32,957 nucleotides of DNA. Source: Paludibacteraceae bacterium. Lineage in GTDB: Bacteria > Bacteroidota > Bacteroidia > Bacteroidales > Paludibacteraceae. A model generated the notes under the pieces. The model searched no databases. It was not told the DNA's origin and saw only the letters and a program-made list of their open reading frames with translations. The position numbers and the translations under genes are program-made. Within the stretch, counting starts at the first letter, position 1, and each line of letters begins with the position of its first letter. The stretch covers positions 1 to 32,957 of the forward strand of contig JAFUUE010000020.1 of NCBI GenBank assembly GCA_017483945.1, written 5' to 3'. Below are positions 15,554-24,255 of the stretch, one piece after another.

Positions 15554-16806
15554 AGGCCGTATTCTTTGATTTTGCGATAGAGCGTGCGCTCGGACAGCTG
15601 CAGCTCCTGTGCCGTCGCTTTGCGGTTGCCATGGTTGCGGAGCAGCGCCTGCCGGATAGCGTCCCGCTCGACCTGGGAGAGAGTCTCGGGTTGCTCGGGT
15701 TGCGCCGGTTGTGCAGGAGCGTCCGTCACCACTTCCGCCAGTTGGAACTCCTCCTCCGGCTCGAGGTTGTGCTGCGGCTCGTTATGCACGTCCGGCGCGG
15801 GAGCGGTATGTAAAACCGCGGACGGTGCCACCTGGGACGCGGGCGGCTCGCCCGCGAGTGCGCCGCCAAGGCGCAGGGGGGCAGAGGCTATCTGCTGCTT
15901 GAGTTCGTCCACCTCGCGCTTGAGTTCGAAGAGCATCTTGAGGAGCATCTCCCGCTCGGCCTCGTAGGCGGAAGAGTTGCCGTGGTCCGAGGTCAGTGTG
16001 AGCGCGTTCTGCGCCTCGTTGCGGGGCAGGTATTTCTGCAGGACGTCCGCCTGTATCTCCCGGAGCGGCTCGAGGATGCTTATCTGCTCGGCTACGTGCT
16101 TGAGTTGGCGCACGTTACCGTTCCAATAGTAGTTACGCAGCAGTTGAGTCGCCTCGTCCGTCAGACGGATGGGGGGGATGCGGTAGCGCTCGGAGAAATC
16201 CACGGCGAACTTACGGAAGAGCAGCGGGATATCCTCACGCCGTTCGCGCAGGGCAGGCACGCGTATCTCGACCGAGTTGAGGCGGTAGTAGAGGTCTTCG
16301 CGGAAGCGGCCCCGGCTGATGGCGCGTTGCATGTCGATGTTGGTGGCGGCCACGACGCGGACATTGGTCTTGAGCACCTTACTGCTACCCATGCGTATGT
16401 ACTCTCCCGTCTCGAGCACGCGCAGGAGGCGCGCCTGAGTGGCCAGCGGCAGTTCGCCGACTTCGTCCAGGAAGAGCGTACCTCCGTCGGCTATCTCGAA
16501 ATAGCCCTTGCGCTCGGCCCGTGCGTCGGTGAAGGCTCCCTTCTCGTGCCCGAAGAGCTCGCTGTCGATAGTGCCCTCGGGGATAGCGCCGCAGTTGACG
16601 GCGAAATAGGGGCCGTGCTTGCGTGCGGAGAAGTTATGTATAATCTGGGGGAAGTGCTCTTTTCCCACTCCCGATTCACCGGTGATGAGTACGCTCAGGT
16701 CGGTTTTGGCGACCTGTACGGCGATTTCTATATCATGGTTGAGCAACGGGCTGACGCCGATAATGCCGAAGCGTTGTTTGATGGATTGTATCTCTTGCGG
16801 AGTCAT
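15550..16806 (-). CDS. Sigma-54-dependent transcriptional activator (AAA+ and Fis HTH) with altered GAFTGA loop
   Basis: This 418-residue protein lacks a receiver domain; the start at 16806 (MTPQEIQSIKQRFGIIG) begins the family homology. The AAA+ domain runs from about residue 15 to 255: Walker A GESGVGKE (43-50), Walker B region GGTLFLDEVGELPL, sensor RVVAATN, and REDLYYRLNSVEIRVPALR. The sigma-54-contacting loop reads GAFTDA (90-95) instead of GAFTGA. Residues of about 311-326 ([16 protein letters not shown]) are encoded by a copy of the dispersed palindrome in the linker. The C-terminus (ERDAIRQALLRNHGNRKATA, LQLSERTLYRKIKEYGL) is a Fis-type HTH. It would act with RpoN, but the signal input is not visible. 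It is translationally coupled to the LptE-like gene. Confidence 0.9.
   Translation of the reverse strand: MTPQEIQSIKQRFGIIGVSPLLNHDIEIAVQVAKTDLSVLITGESGVGKEHFPQIIHNFSARKHGPYFAVNCGAIPEGTIDSELFGHEKGAFTDARAERKGYFEIADGGTLFLDEVGELPLATQARLLRVLETGEYIRMGSSKVLKTNVRVVAATNIDMQRAISRGRFREDLYYRLNSVEIRVPALRERREDIPLLFRKFAVDFSERYRIPPIRLTDEATQLLRNYYWNGNVRQLKHVAEQISILEPLREIQADVLQKYLPRNEAQNALTLTSDHGNSSAYEAEREMLLKMLFELKREVDELKQQIASAPLRLGGALAGEPPASQVAPSAVLHTAPAPDVHNEPQHNLEPEEEFQLAEVVTDAPAQPAQPEQPETLSQVERDAIRQALLRNHGNRKATAQELQLSERTLYRKIKEYGL
15829..15874 (-). repeat. Dispersed palindromic element, short-loop form, inside the sigma-54 activator gene
   Basis: On the minus strand: GCGCC-ttggc-GGCGC (hairpin 1), ACTC, GCGGGCG-AGC-CGCCCGC, GTCCCAGGTG. 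It is read as [15 protein letters not shown] in the linker between the AAA+ and HTH domains. Confidence 0.93.
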
Positions 16807-16875
16807 AAGCTTTGGGTAGTGTTTTGCTACGTGTAATGGGCTAATCTCCCTCTCTGCTGTGTGTGCGAGGGGGGG

Positions 16876-16907
16876 CATCCGGCCGGGAGCATGGTCCCGG
16901 CCGGATG
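16876..16907 (-). terminator. Perfect 13-bp hairpin after the thioredoxin gene
   Basis: CATCCGGCCGGGA, 6-nt loop, TCCCGGCCGGATG. It lies 20 nt past the trxA stop codon and before the sigma-54 activator gene. There is no T-tract, but the stem is very strong. It probably ends or attenuates trxA transcription. Confidence 0.6.
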
Positions 16908-16926
16908 TGCGGGGACGGGCGACTGC

Positions 16927-17238
16927 TTAGAGTTGGTCCAGCAGTGCGGCCAGGTCGGCCTTGCGGCATGCGCCGATGTGGCGGTTGACCAGTTGGCCGT
17001 CCTTGAAGAAGAGCATCGTGGGGATGTTCATGATACCGTATTGCTCGCAGGTATCGGGGTTCTCATCCACGTTCAGTTTGCCGATGCGCACCTTGCCTTC
17101 GTATTCGGCAGACAGTTCCTCTACGATGGGGAGCATCATCTTACACGGACCGCACCAGGGGGCCCAGAAATCAACTACGAGGGGTGTTCCCTCCGCCAAC
17201 AGCGATTGGATGTTGGCATCTGTTACTTCGATTGTCAT
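16927..17238 (-). CDS. trxA: Thioredoxin
   Basis: This 103-residue thioredoxin is a cytoplasmic disulfide reductase fed by thioredoxin reductase. The active site is WAPWCGPC with Cys29 and Cys32. The buried Asp (VVDFW, Asp23) and the cis-proline segment (IMNIPTMLFFKDGQ) are present, and the length is typical. The frame is open upstream through the decamer repeats into the clp gene, but translation begins at the ATG at 17236-17238 (MTIEVTDANIQ). It follows the Clp ATPase gene on the same strand by 70 nt. The gap is filled by AAACCATTTT-type decamers that run to within about 12 nt of the start. Confidence 0.95.
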   Translation of the reverse strand: MTIEVTDANIQSLLAEGTPLVVDFWAPWCGPCKMMLPIVEELSAEYEGKVRIGKLNVDENPDTCEQYGIMNIPTMLFFKDGQLVNRHIGACRKADLAALLDQL

Positions 17239-17250
17239 AAGGATATTGTT

Positions 17251-17310
17251 TATAGGGTTTGAAATTGTTTGAAATAGTTTAAAATGGTTTAAAGTTGTTT
17301 GAAATGGTTT
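17251..17310 (-). repeat. Six A-rich decamer repeats in the trxA leader
   Basis: On the minus strand, read towards trxA: AAACCATTTC, AAACAACTTT, AAACCATTTT, AAACTATTTC, AAACAATTTC, AAACCCTATA, all in an exact 10-bp register. The first unit overlaps the stop codon of the clp gene (17309-17311). Confidence 0.9.
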
Positions 17311-19552
17311 AGGGCTGTTTTTGTTTTTCGTGGAGGACGAGCCGTTTGCGTTCGGGGTGGTTGAGCATGAGGTCGGTGATGCGGTCCTCCAGGGTGTTCT
17401 GCACGGCCCGGCGGAGGGGACGTGCGCCGTACTGCTTGTCCACGCTGTCCACCATGCGTCGGCGGAGCGGCGCGTCCACGGTGAGTGTATAGCCTTGCTC
17501 ACGGAGCCGTTTCTTGAGGCGGTCTATCTCGATGTCGAGTATGCGTTGGAGCGACTCGGGCGAGAGCGGGCCAAAGGTGATGACGTTGTCGATGCGGTTG
17601 ATGAACTCGGGCGGGAACGTCTTGTTGAGCGCCTTGGTGAGCATGGCGTGGGTCGTCTTGCTGTCCGGTTCGGTCGCCGCAAAGCCGATGCCGGCGCCGA
17701 ACTCCTTGAGCTGGCGCGTGCCGACATTGCTGGTGAGGATGATGATGGTGTTGCGGAAATCCACGGAGTGGCCTTGGCGGTCGGTGAGTCGTCCTTCGTC
17801 GAGCACCTGCAGGAGGACGTTGAAGATGTCCGGATGTGCTTTCTCTATCTCGTCAAAGAGGACGATGCTGTAGGGCTTGCGGCGCACGGCTTCCGTGAGT
17901 TTGCCTCCTTCCTCGTGTGCTACGTATCCCGGAGGCGCTCCGACGAGCAGGGAGGCGGTGTGCTTCTCTGCATACTCGGACATGTCGAATCGGATGAGGG
18001 CGTCGCGTGAGCCGAACATCTCCTCGGCGAGGCATTGTGCGAGGTGGGTCTTGCCGACTCCTGTCGGTCCGAGGAAGAAGAAGGTGCCGATGGGGCGTCT
18101 GGGGTCGCGCAGTCCGAGTCGTGAGCGTTGGATAGCCCGTACAACGGTGCGTACAGCCTCGTCCTGGCCGATGACCTGTCGGAGGAGTTCGTCGGCCATG
18201 GTGCGCAGCCGTTCGCTCTCGGCGCGTTGTACGCGTTGTACGGGCACGCCGCTCATCATGCTGACCACCGAGGCGATGTCGTCGGGTGTGATGAGTCGTC
18301 CGCGGCAGCGCGCGCCGGCCTCGTCCATGACGTCTATTGCCTTGTCGGGGAAGGCGCGGTCGGTGAGGTAGCGCTCGGCCAGGTCCACGCATGCCTGCAG
18401 TGTCTCGTCGGGATACTGCACATGGTGGAAGTCGGCGTAGTGCGCGGCGAGCCGCTCGAGTATGGCGAGTGTCTGTGTGCGGTCGGTAGGCACGACGGGC
18501 ACTTTCTGGAAGCGTCGTTCGAGGGCGCCGTCTTTCTCGATGGACTTGGCATACTCGCCGGTGGTGGTGGCGCCGATGCAGCGCACCTCGCCGCGCGCGA
18601 GGGCGGGCTTGAGGATGTTAGCCGCATCGAGTGAGCCTTGGGCATTGCCGGCTCCGATGATGGTGTGTATCTCGTCGATGAAGAGGATAATCTCGGGATG
18701 GTCGGTCAGCTCCTGAATCAGAGAACGCATGCGTTCCTCGAACTGCCCGCGGTAGGTGGTGCCGGCGACCATGGCCGCGATGTCGAGCGTGAAGATGCGC
18801 TTGCCCTGCAGCTCGGGTGCTTCGCCGCTTTGGATACGCAGGGCGAGTCCCTCGACGATGGCGGACTTGCCGACTCCGGGGTCGCCGATGAGTATGGGGT
18901 TGTTCTTCTTGCGTCGTGCGAGGATCTGGATGACGCGCGTTATCTCGACATCCCGTCCGACGACGGGGTCGAGCCGTTTCTCCTCGGCCATGCGCGTGAG
19001 GTCATGGCCGTACTTGTCGAGTGCGGGTGTGTCGGACTTGCTCTTCTCGAGGGGCTTCTTGCGCTCTTTCTTGGGTTGTGCGTCGGGCGTGTCGCTGTCG
19101 AGGTTGGAGCCGTTGCGCGGTGTGTTCTGCGTCTGCTGTTTGGGGAAGAGGCGAAGCATGGAGTCGTAGGTGATGTTCCATTGTTGTTCGAGGTAGGCTG
19201 CGGCGTGGTTGACCCGTTCGCGCAGGAGTGCCATGAGCAGGTGTGCCGAGCCGATGGTGTCGGTCTGGTACTCGCGTGCCTCGCTCTCGGCGATGCGCAG
19301 TATGCGCTCGACGCGGTAGCTGTAGGAGATAGCCTGTACGAGTTCGGGTTCGGGCTGTGCGAGGTCGTCGTCGAGTTGGCGTTTGGCCTCTTCGGGTCGC
19401 AGCCCGGCCCGGAGGAGTAGGTCGTAGGCCGTACCTTCCTCGAGGCGGATAATGGCGAGCAGCAGGTGCTCGGGCAGTATCTCGGTGTTAAAGAGGCGCT
19501 CCGCTTCGTTGCGGGCGTAGAGTAGGATTTTGTTGAATCGTATTGTTTGCAC
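17309..19552 (-). CDS. Clp ATPase (ClpA/ClpC type) lacking the middle coiled-coil domain
   Basis: This 747-residue AAA+ unfoldase has an N-terminal double Clp_N domain (about 1-145; [20 protein letters not shown]), a charged linker ([17 protein letters not shown]), AAA+ domain 1 with Walker A GDPGVGKS near residue 221, and AAA+ domain 2 with Walker A GPTGVGKT near residue 494. Domain 1 ends [20 protein letters not shown], followed at once by [10 protein letters not shown]. The roughly 60-residue M/UVR coiled coil usual in ClpC is therefore missing, giving a ClpA-like layout. The GIGF segment before the last part of domain 2 matches the ClpP-docking IGF/IGL loop, so it should feed ClpP. The start is a GTG at 19552. 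Four A-rich decamers end 3 nt upstream. Confidence 0.9.
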   Translation of the reverse strand: MQTIRFNKILLYARNEAERLFNTEILPEHLLLAIIRLEEGTAYDLLLRAGLRPEEAKRQLDDDLAQPEPELVQAISYSYRVERILRIAESEAREYQTDTIGSAHLLMALLRERVNHAAAYLEQQWNITYDSMLRLFPKQQTQNTPRNGSNLDSDTPDAQPKKERKKPLEKSKSDTPALDKYGHDLTRMAEEKRLDPVVGRDVEITRVIQILARRKKNNPILIGDPGVGKSAIVEGLALRIQSGEAPELQGKRIFTLDIAAMVAGTTYRGQFEERMRSLIQELTDHPEIILFIDEIHTIIGAGNAQGSLDAANILKPALARGEVRCIGATTTGEYAKSIEKDGALERRFQKVPVVPTDRTQTLAILERLAAHYADFHHVQYPDETLQACVDLAERYLTDRAFPDKAIDVMDEAGARCRGRLITPDDIASVVSMMSGVPVQRVQRAESERLRTMADELLRQVIGQDEAVRTVVRAIQRSRLGLRDPRRPIGTFFFLGPTGVGKTHLAQCLAEEMFGSRDALIRFDMSEYAEKHTASLLVGAPPGYVAHEEGGKLTEAVRRKPYSIVLFDEIEKAHPDIFNVLLQVLDEGRLTDRQGHSVDFRNTIIILTSNVGTRQLKEFGAGIGFAATEPDSKTTHAMLTKALNKTFPPEFINRIDNVITFGPLSPESLQRILDIEIDRLKKRLREQGYTLTVDAPLRRRMVDSVDKQYGARPLRRAVQNTLEDRITDLMLNHPERKRLVLHEKQKQP

Positions 19553-19555
19553 TAT

Positions 19556-19595
19556 GACGTTGTTTAAAGTGGTTTGACGTTGTTTAAAGTGGTTC
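19556..19595 (-). repeat. Four A-rich decamer repeats before the Clp ATPase start
   Basis: On the minus strand: GAACCACTTT, AAACAACGTC, AAACCACTTT, AAACAACGTC, then ATA and the GTG start. They have the same orientation and 10-bp register as the trxA, DUF4250 and sufS leaders. Confidence 0.9.
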
Positions 19596-19602
19596 CCTTG
19601 CT

Positions 19603-19635
19603 TCGACCGTCGGTCGACCGTCGGCTGACCGTCGG
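19603..19635. repeat. Three tandem 11-bp units (TCGACCGTCGG type), second copy of the array
   Basis: TCGACCGTCGG, TCGACCGTCGG and CTGACCGTCGG. This is the same three-unit array as at 1691-1723, here in the gap between the porin and Clp ATPase genes. Confidence 0.9.
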
Positions 19636-19663
19636 CTCCGCTCCGTGTTTGGTCCGTCTTTTC

Positions 19664-21673
19664 TTACTTATAGAAGTGGAAGGCGAGGCCTGCCCGGAAG
19701 ACGTCGGGGTTGTATGGGTATCCGGGCATGATGAGGGCGTTGGTGTGGTCGGTCGTGAAGAGCCGGTTGATATGTGTGTATTGCGCGTAGAAGCGCAGGT
19801 GTAGCAGTTTGACGTAGAAAGAGGCATAGACGTTGAGGACAGGGTAGTTGCCGACGAGTACGTCATCCTGGACGCAGAACTGCGCGAGTGCGGGATTGAG
19901 TACGGGGGCTTTGTAGCGTGTGTGGTAGCGCATGTCGGCGCCAATCTGTGCCTCCATGGCGCGTCGGAACCAGCGTCCGTGGTAGTAGAGGTTGTGGTAG
20001 AGGACGAGGTCGGGCAGGGGAATGGCTGCGTCGGAGCTGTACTGCCAGATGACGTTGTTCTCGAGGTTAATCCACGGAGTGGTGAGGTCGAGGCGCAGGT
20101 CGGCGCTGATGACCTGTATATTACCGCCGTGCTGGTGTATGCCGTCCATGCCGTACCAGATATAGTTGGTCAGGTTCTCGAATCCGGCGCGTAGCCGTGT
20201 CTTGACCCATCGGGTGGGGTAGGCTATCTCCCCTCCGACATAGAAGCGGTAGGTCTTGGTGAAGGCGTTGTCCCAGCGGTAGTGGTTGGTGAGCAGGTGC
20301 TGCTGGTAGTAGGTGGGTGTCTCGTTGCGGACGTAGGAGCGGACGCTGATGAACATCGAGTCTTTGCCGACGGGGAAGTCGGTGTCCACATGTCCGTCCA
20401 CGTGGAACTCGCCGAGTTTGTACCCGAGCAGGCATACGTCTCCGTTGACGGCATAGCGTACCCATCGCCCGTTGCGCTTGTAGATAGAGCCTCCGACGAA
20501 GGTGTTGTTGGTCCATTGGCCGCGGAAGAGCGAGTCGGGATTGGCGTTCAGGGGGGTGATGCGGAGCTGCTCCGGTCGGTATCCGAATCCGGGCTCGAGC
20601 GTGATGAAGTCGGCCTGCCCGACGGCGTTGAGGAACTGCTGGCACTCGTTGACGGCATAGACGTTGGCGCCGAAGCGCAGATGGCGGTTGAAGGCCTCCT
20701 CGAACGTGACGGAGAGGGTGTTGCGCACGGTCAGGACGTTGGTGGAGTCGTTGGTGGCGGCGGTGTTGCGCCAGATGTGCTCGTAGAAGCCCTGGTCGGC
20801 CGTGTGCTCGACATAGCGCCGGACGGAGTTGTTGGTCTCGAAGGTGTGGGCAAAGGTGATAACGGGTATGTACTCGGTGGTCACGGAGTCGCGCATCTCG
20901 TTCTCTCCGAAGTCGTTACGGACGAGCACGGAGTCGTGCCGCTCGCGCGTGGTGGTGATGCTGTAGTAGTGGTTGAGTAGGGCTGAGATATAGCTGTAGC
21001 CGGACATGCCCTGCATGCGGACGGGCATGTCTTCGGCATTGAGCGACCCTGCGAGGTCCGCTACATCGACCAGTCCTCCGTTGTCGAAATTGCTGAGACT
21101 GTTCCATGTGACGGTGGCCTGCAGTGAGTAGTTATCGCCGTTGTAGGAGCCGAAGACGGAGCCGTTGAAGAGTTTGCCCTGCTGGTTGAGGTAGTGGCCG
21201 TCGCCGGAGAGGTAGTTGATTTGTGTGCCGAGGTTGGTGCGTCGTGTGAGGTTGCCGGTGAAGAGAAAGTTAATCTCGTACTCGGAGTGGTAGGTGGTGA
21301 AGCCTCGGTTGTAGGCGATGCGTGAGTAGGGGACGGTGGTGTTATAGAAGCGTACATCGTTGGTAGTGAGGATGTACGGCGCATAGGCGTCGGCAAAGAT
21401 GTCGTCCACTTTATGGCGTCGGTCGAACCATAGTCGCGACTGTGCGGGGCTGACGTGGTTGGCGTTCCAGACATTGCTGACGGACCATTCGTTGAGGAGT
21501 TCTCGTTGGGGGTAGTTGAGGAATGGTGTATCGACGGGCAGTGTGTCGGGGACAAAGGCCGGAAGAGGCAACTGCCAAGACCGGAGTACGGTCTTGACAG
21601 TTTTCTCCTTAGCCGCGCAGACGAGCGCACTCCATAGGAGTAAACAGACTATGATACCTTGTCTTATGCGCAA
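19664..21673 (-). CDS. Bacteroidetes putative porin (Porin_10-like)
   Basis: This 669-residue exported protein matches the large Bacteroidetes putative-porin family. A signal peptide (RQGIIVCLLLWSALVCAA) is followed by the conserved region WNANHVSPAQSRLWFDRRHK and VRFYNTTVPYSRIAYNRGFT. Many amphipathic strands follow (INFLFTGNLTRRTNLGTQIN, YSLQATVTWNSLSNFDNGG), and the barrel ends with VFRAGLAFHFYK, an aromatic C-terminus typical for outer-membrane insertion. No ATG fits; the only start with a full signal peptide is TTG at 21671-21673, 12 nt after the GH57 gene. It closes the glycogen-cluster transcript, though a functional link to glycogen is not obvious. Confidence 0.82.
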   Translation of the reverse strand: MRIRQGIIVCLLLWSALVCAAKEKTVKTVLRSWQLPLPAFVPDTLPVDTPFLNYPQRELLNEWSVSNVWNANHVSPAQSRLWFDRRHKVDDIFADAYAPYILTTNDVRFYNTTVPYSRIAYNRGFTTYHSEYEINFLFTGNLTRRTNLGTQINYLSGDGHYLNQQGKLFNGSVFGSYNGDNYSLQATVTWNSLSNFDNGGLVDVADLAGSLNAEDMPVRMQGMSGYSYISALLNHYYSITTTRERHDSVLVRNDFGENEMRDSVTTEYIPVITFAHTFETNNSVRRYVEHTADQGFYEHIWRNTAATNDSTNVLTVRNTLSVTFEEAFNRHLRFGANVYAVNECQQFLNAVGQADFITLEPGFGYRPEQLRITPLNANPDSLFRGQWTNNTFVGGSIYKRNGRWVRYAVNGDVCLLGYKLGEFHVDGHVDTDFPVGKDSMFISVRSYVRNETPTYYQQHLLTNHYRWDNAFTKTYRFYVGGEIAYPTRWVKTRLRAGFENLTNYIWYGMDGIHQHGGNIQVISADLRLDLTTPWINLENNVIWQYSSDAAIPLPDLVLYHNLYYHGRWFRRAMEAQIGADMRYHTRYKAPVLNPALAQFCVQDDVLVGNYPVLNVYASFYVKLLHLRFYAQYTHINRLFTTDHTNALIMPGYPYNPDVFRAGLAFHFYK

Positions 21674-21685
21674 ATCGGGGTGCCT

Positions 21686-22963
21686 TTACTTTTTCTTGGC
21701 TTTAGCGGCCTTGAGTTCTTTCTCGAGTCGCTGTATCTCCTTCTCCTGGTTATTGATGGTCTTGAGCAGTTCGTTGAGTTCTTCGTTCTCGATGGTCGTG
21801 GGGTACTGCTCCTCGACGCACTGCAGGAAGTCGGAGAGGATGTTCATGTAGTTGATGAAGGCGTCGTATGCCGATTCGTACCATGTCTCGCCCTGGTCGA
21901 TATGGTTCATCTGGTGCAGGTAGTTGATGTCCTGCAGCAGGAGCCAGTCGCGCTTGAGGTTCTTGTCCTGACAGAGGTGTACGCGTTCGGCTACGGCGTA
22001 GAGTTTCTGTAGTGCTTCCTGTTGGAGGTCGTTGCCGTTGTAGGCGCTGAGGTCTTTGGCCTCTCCTGACCATGTGAGGGGGTAGGGCGCGCTCATGGTG
22101 TCGGCTGCGGGCATCTTCTTGGCGGCTTCGGAGGGCGTGAGGAATCCCATCTCGCGCTCCATGACGTAGTAGGGGAGTGCCTTGAGGAAGTCGAAGATGC
22201 CGCTCGTGGCGTGCTGGCGTATGCCGAAGGTCTCCGCCCCGAGCCATATGTTGATGAGGTCTTCGCCCTCGGGCAGTGCCTTGAGACGGTCCGCATATTT
22301 CTCGGCGTCAATGGGGTAGTTGCCCCAGTTGGTGTCGGAGAAGTGGAAGCTGAGCTCGTCGCTCAGGGCGGTGTTGCGCAGCAGCACTTTCATCTTGGGC
22401 GCGCCGGCGGACTGGTACATGTAGTTGGGTGATTTCCAACTGAGTACATGCTTGGCGCCCTCGGTGAGCATGGTCTTGTAGCCCCATTTGTTGAGGTCGT
22501 AGGCCAACTCGTCGGTGTAGAGCAGGTCGGTGTTCCATATGGCAGCGGGTTTCTGCCCGAACAGGCTCTCCACGGCTGCGGCATGTTTGTCGAGTTGGTC
22601 GCGGAAGTCGTTGGTGTTATACTCGGCGGCGAGAGAGTAGGCGTAGGGGACGGCGAGGAACTCGACGCACTTGGTGGCTGCCAGTTCCTTGAGCGCGTCA
22701 ATCATCTCGGGCGCGAACTGCTGGAACATCTCAAGCATGGTGCCGCTGACGGCGAAGGCGCAGTGGAACTTGCCTTTGGACAGGCTTATCATCTCGCTGA
22801 CGGTCTTGCAGAGGGGCAGGTAGGATGTCTGTACCAGCCATGCCACATGGTCCTCGGTGGCCATGTCGTCGTAGTAGTAATGGTCTTGTCCGATATCGAA
22901 GAAGCGGTAGCGTTTCAGGCGATAGGGGGCGTGCATTTGGAATACGAAACTTATGTTTTTCAT
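21686..22963 (-). CDS. GH57 alpha-amylase-like protein with altered catalytic residues
   Basis: This 425-residue protein matches GH57 'alpha-amylase-like' proteins of Bacteroidetes glycogen clusters. It begins MKNISFVFQMHAPYRLKRYR (first conserved region, HAP in place of HQP), followed by FFDIGQDHYYYDD and CAFAVSGTMLEMFQQFAPEM. The nucleophile region reads IWNTDLLYTDELA, with Asp where active enzymes have Glu. The acid/base region reads INIWLGAETFGIRQ, where active members have DYETFG, so the catalytic Asp is Gly. TEGAKHVLSWKSPNYMY is conserved. The C-terminus (after residue 390) is a coiled coil ending in a lysine-rich tail (KELKAAKAKKK). It probably binds or regulates alpha-glucan rather than hydrolysing it; this is inference. 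It lies 32 nt after the glycosyltransferase gene. Confidence 0.88.
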   Translation of the reverse strand: MKNISFVFQMHAPYRLKRYRFFDIGQDHYYYDDMATEDHVAWLVQTSYLPLCKTVSEMISLSKGKFHCAFAVSGTMLEMFQQFAPEMIDALKELAATKCVEFLAVPYAYSLAAEYNTNDFRDQLDKHAAAVESLFGQKPAAIWNTDLLYTDELAYDLNKWGYKTMLTEGAKHVLSWKSPNYMYQSAGAPKMKVLLRNTALSDELSFHFSDTNWGNYPIDAEKYADRLKALPEGEDLINIWLGAETFGIRQHATSGIFDFLKALPYYVMEREMGFLTPSEAAKKMPAADTMSAPYPLTWSGEAKDLSAYNGNDLQQEALQKLYAVAERVHLCQDKNLKRDWLLLQDINYLHQMNHIDQGETWYESAYDAFINYMNILSDFLQCVEEQYPTTIENEELNELLKTINNQEKEIQRLEKELKAAKAKKK

Positions 22964-22995
22964 AATTGTAATGTTTTATTCGTTAGTGTGTTGTG

Positions 22996-24255
22996 TTACC
23001 GGTGGTTGATGACTTTATCGTAGATGGCGCGCACTTTGAGTCCTGCGTCGTACCACCGGATATTGTTCACCTCCTGTTGCCCGAGTTCGTGCAGGCTCTT
23101 GTACATGGCGGGATACTTGACGATGGCGTATATGGCGTCGGCCATCGCGTCGATGTCCCAGTAGTCGGTCTTGATGGCGTGCTGCAGTATCTCGGCGCAG
23201 CCGGACTGATGGCTGATGATGCTGGGGCATCCGACCTGCATGGCTTCGAGGGGCGATATACCGAACGGCTCGCTGACGGAGGGCATGATATATACATCGC
23301 TCTCGCAGAGCATCTCCTGCACCTGCTTGCCCCGCATGAAGCCGGGGAAGTGGAACTTGTCGGCGATGCCTCGGCGGGCGGCCAGGTCTATCATCTCGGC
23401 CATCTTGTCGCCGCTGCCGGCCATGACGAACCGTACGCCGTCGGTCTTGGCCAGAACGCGTGCGGCGGCTTCGACGAAGAACTCCGGCCCCTTCTGCATG
23501 GTGATACGTCCCAGAAAGGTGACCACCTTGTCTTTGCGCGGGTGCTTAACGAACTCCTCCGGGTGGGGCAGTGGCTCCACGGCGTTGTGGACGGTGCTGA
23601 CCTTGGCGGGGTCCTGGCCGTATTTCTCGATGACGGTCCGGCGTGTCAGGTTGCTCACGCACATGATGTGGTCCGCCTCGTCCATGCCCCGTTTCTCGAT
23701 AGCATAGACGGTGTGGTTGACGTTGCCGCGGCTGCGGTCGAAGTCTGTCGCGTGGACGTGGATGACGAGCGGCTTGCCGCTGATATGCTTGGCGAACACG
23801 CCGGCGGGGTAGGTGAGCCAGTCATGGCTGTGGATGATGTCGAAGTCCAGACTGTGTGCAAGGACGCTGGCCACAGCCTCGTAGTTGCCTATCTCCTCGA
23901 TGAGGTTGTCGGGGTAACGGCCGGAGAACTGTACGCAGCCCAGGTCGTCGGTGCCGATACGGCGGTAGTCGTAGCGGATGCCGTCGCGCAGGTGGTAGTA
24001 CTCCTCGGGTGACATCTTGCCCTCCATGCGGCGGCGGATGTATTCGTAGTCGTTATCTTTCCATACGACGGGCACACTGTTGGCGCCGATGATGCGCAGG
24101 AATGACTGGTCCTCGTCGCCCCACGGCTTGGGGATGACAAAAGTGATGTGCATGTCCTCTTGCTGCGCCATGCCGCGGGTCAGACCGTAGCTGGCTGTAC
24201 CGAGACCTCCGAGGATGTGGGGAGGGAACTCCCAACCAAACATTAACGCCTTCAT
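22996..24255 (-). CDS. GT4-type glycosyltransferase, glycogen synthase-like
   Basis: This is a 419-residue GT-B glycosyltransferase. The start at 24255 gives MKALMFGWEFPPHILGGLGT, the usual beginning of this group, with the GGLG donor-binding loop. The acceptor domain includes IIHSHDWLTYPAGVFAKHIS. The C-terminal domain holds VVTFLGRITMQKGPEFFVEA and the E-x7-E motif EPFGISPLE (about residues 328-336). In Bacteroidetes this gene sits between the debranching enzyme and the GH57 gene and is taken to make alpha-1,4-glucan; donor specificity (UDP- or ADP-glucose) cannot be read here. The ATG overlaps the stop codon of the debranching enzyme (ATGA, 24252-24255), so the two are translationally coupled. 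The long open frame further upstream is a shadow. Confidence 0.9.
   Translation of the reverse strand: MKALMFGWEFPPHILGGLGTASYGLTRGMAQQEDMHITFVIPKPWGDEDQSFLRIIGANSVPVVWKDNDYEYIRRRMEGKMSPEEYYHLRDGIRYDYRRIGTDDLGCVQFSGRYPDNLIEEIGNYEAVASVLAHSLDFDIIHSHDWLTYPAGVFAKHISGKPLVIHVHATDFDRSRGNVNHTVYAIEKRGMDEADHIMCVSNLTRRTVIEKYGQDPAKVSTVHNAVEPLPHPEEFVKHPRKDKVVTFLGRITMQKGPEFFVEAAARVLAKTDGVRFVMAGSGDKMAEMIDLAARRGIADKFHFPGFMRGKQVQEMLCESDVYIMPSVSEPFGISPLEAMQVGCPSIISHQSGCAEILQHAIKTDYWDIDAMADAIYAIVKYPAMYKSLHELGQQEVNNIRWYDAGLKVRAIYDKVINHR

Noticed and set aside
17239-17502. Longer thioredoxin N-terminus
   Set aside because: The upstream residues come from the decamer repeats and the clp gene; thioredoxin homology starts at MTIEVTDANIQ.
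22993-24012. 339-codon open frame on the plus strand
   Set aside because: Antisense shadow of the glycosyltransferase gene.
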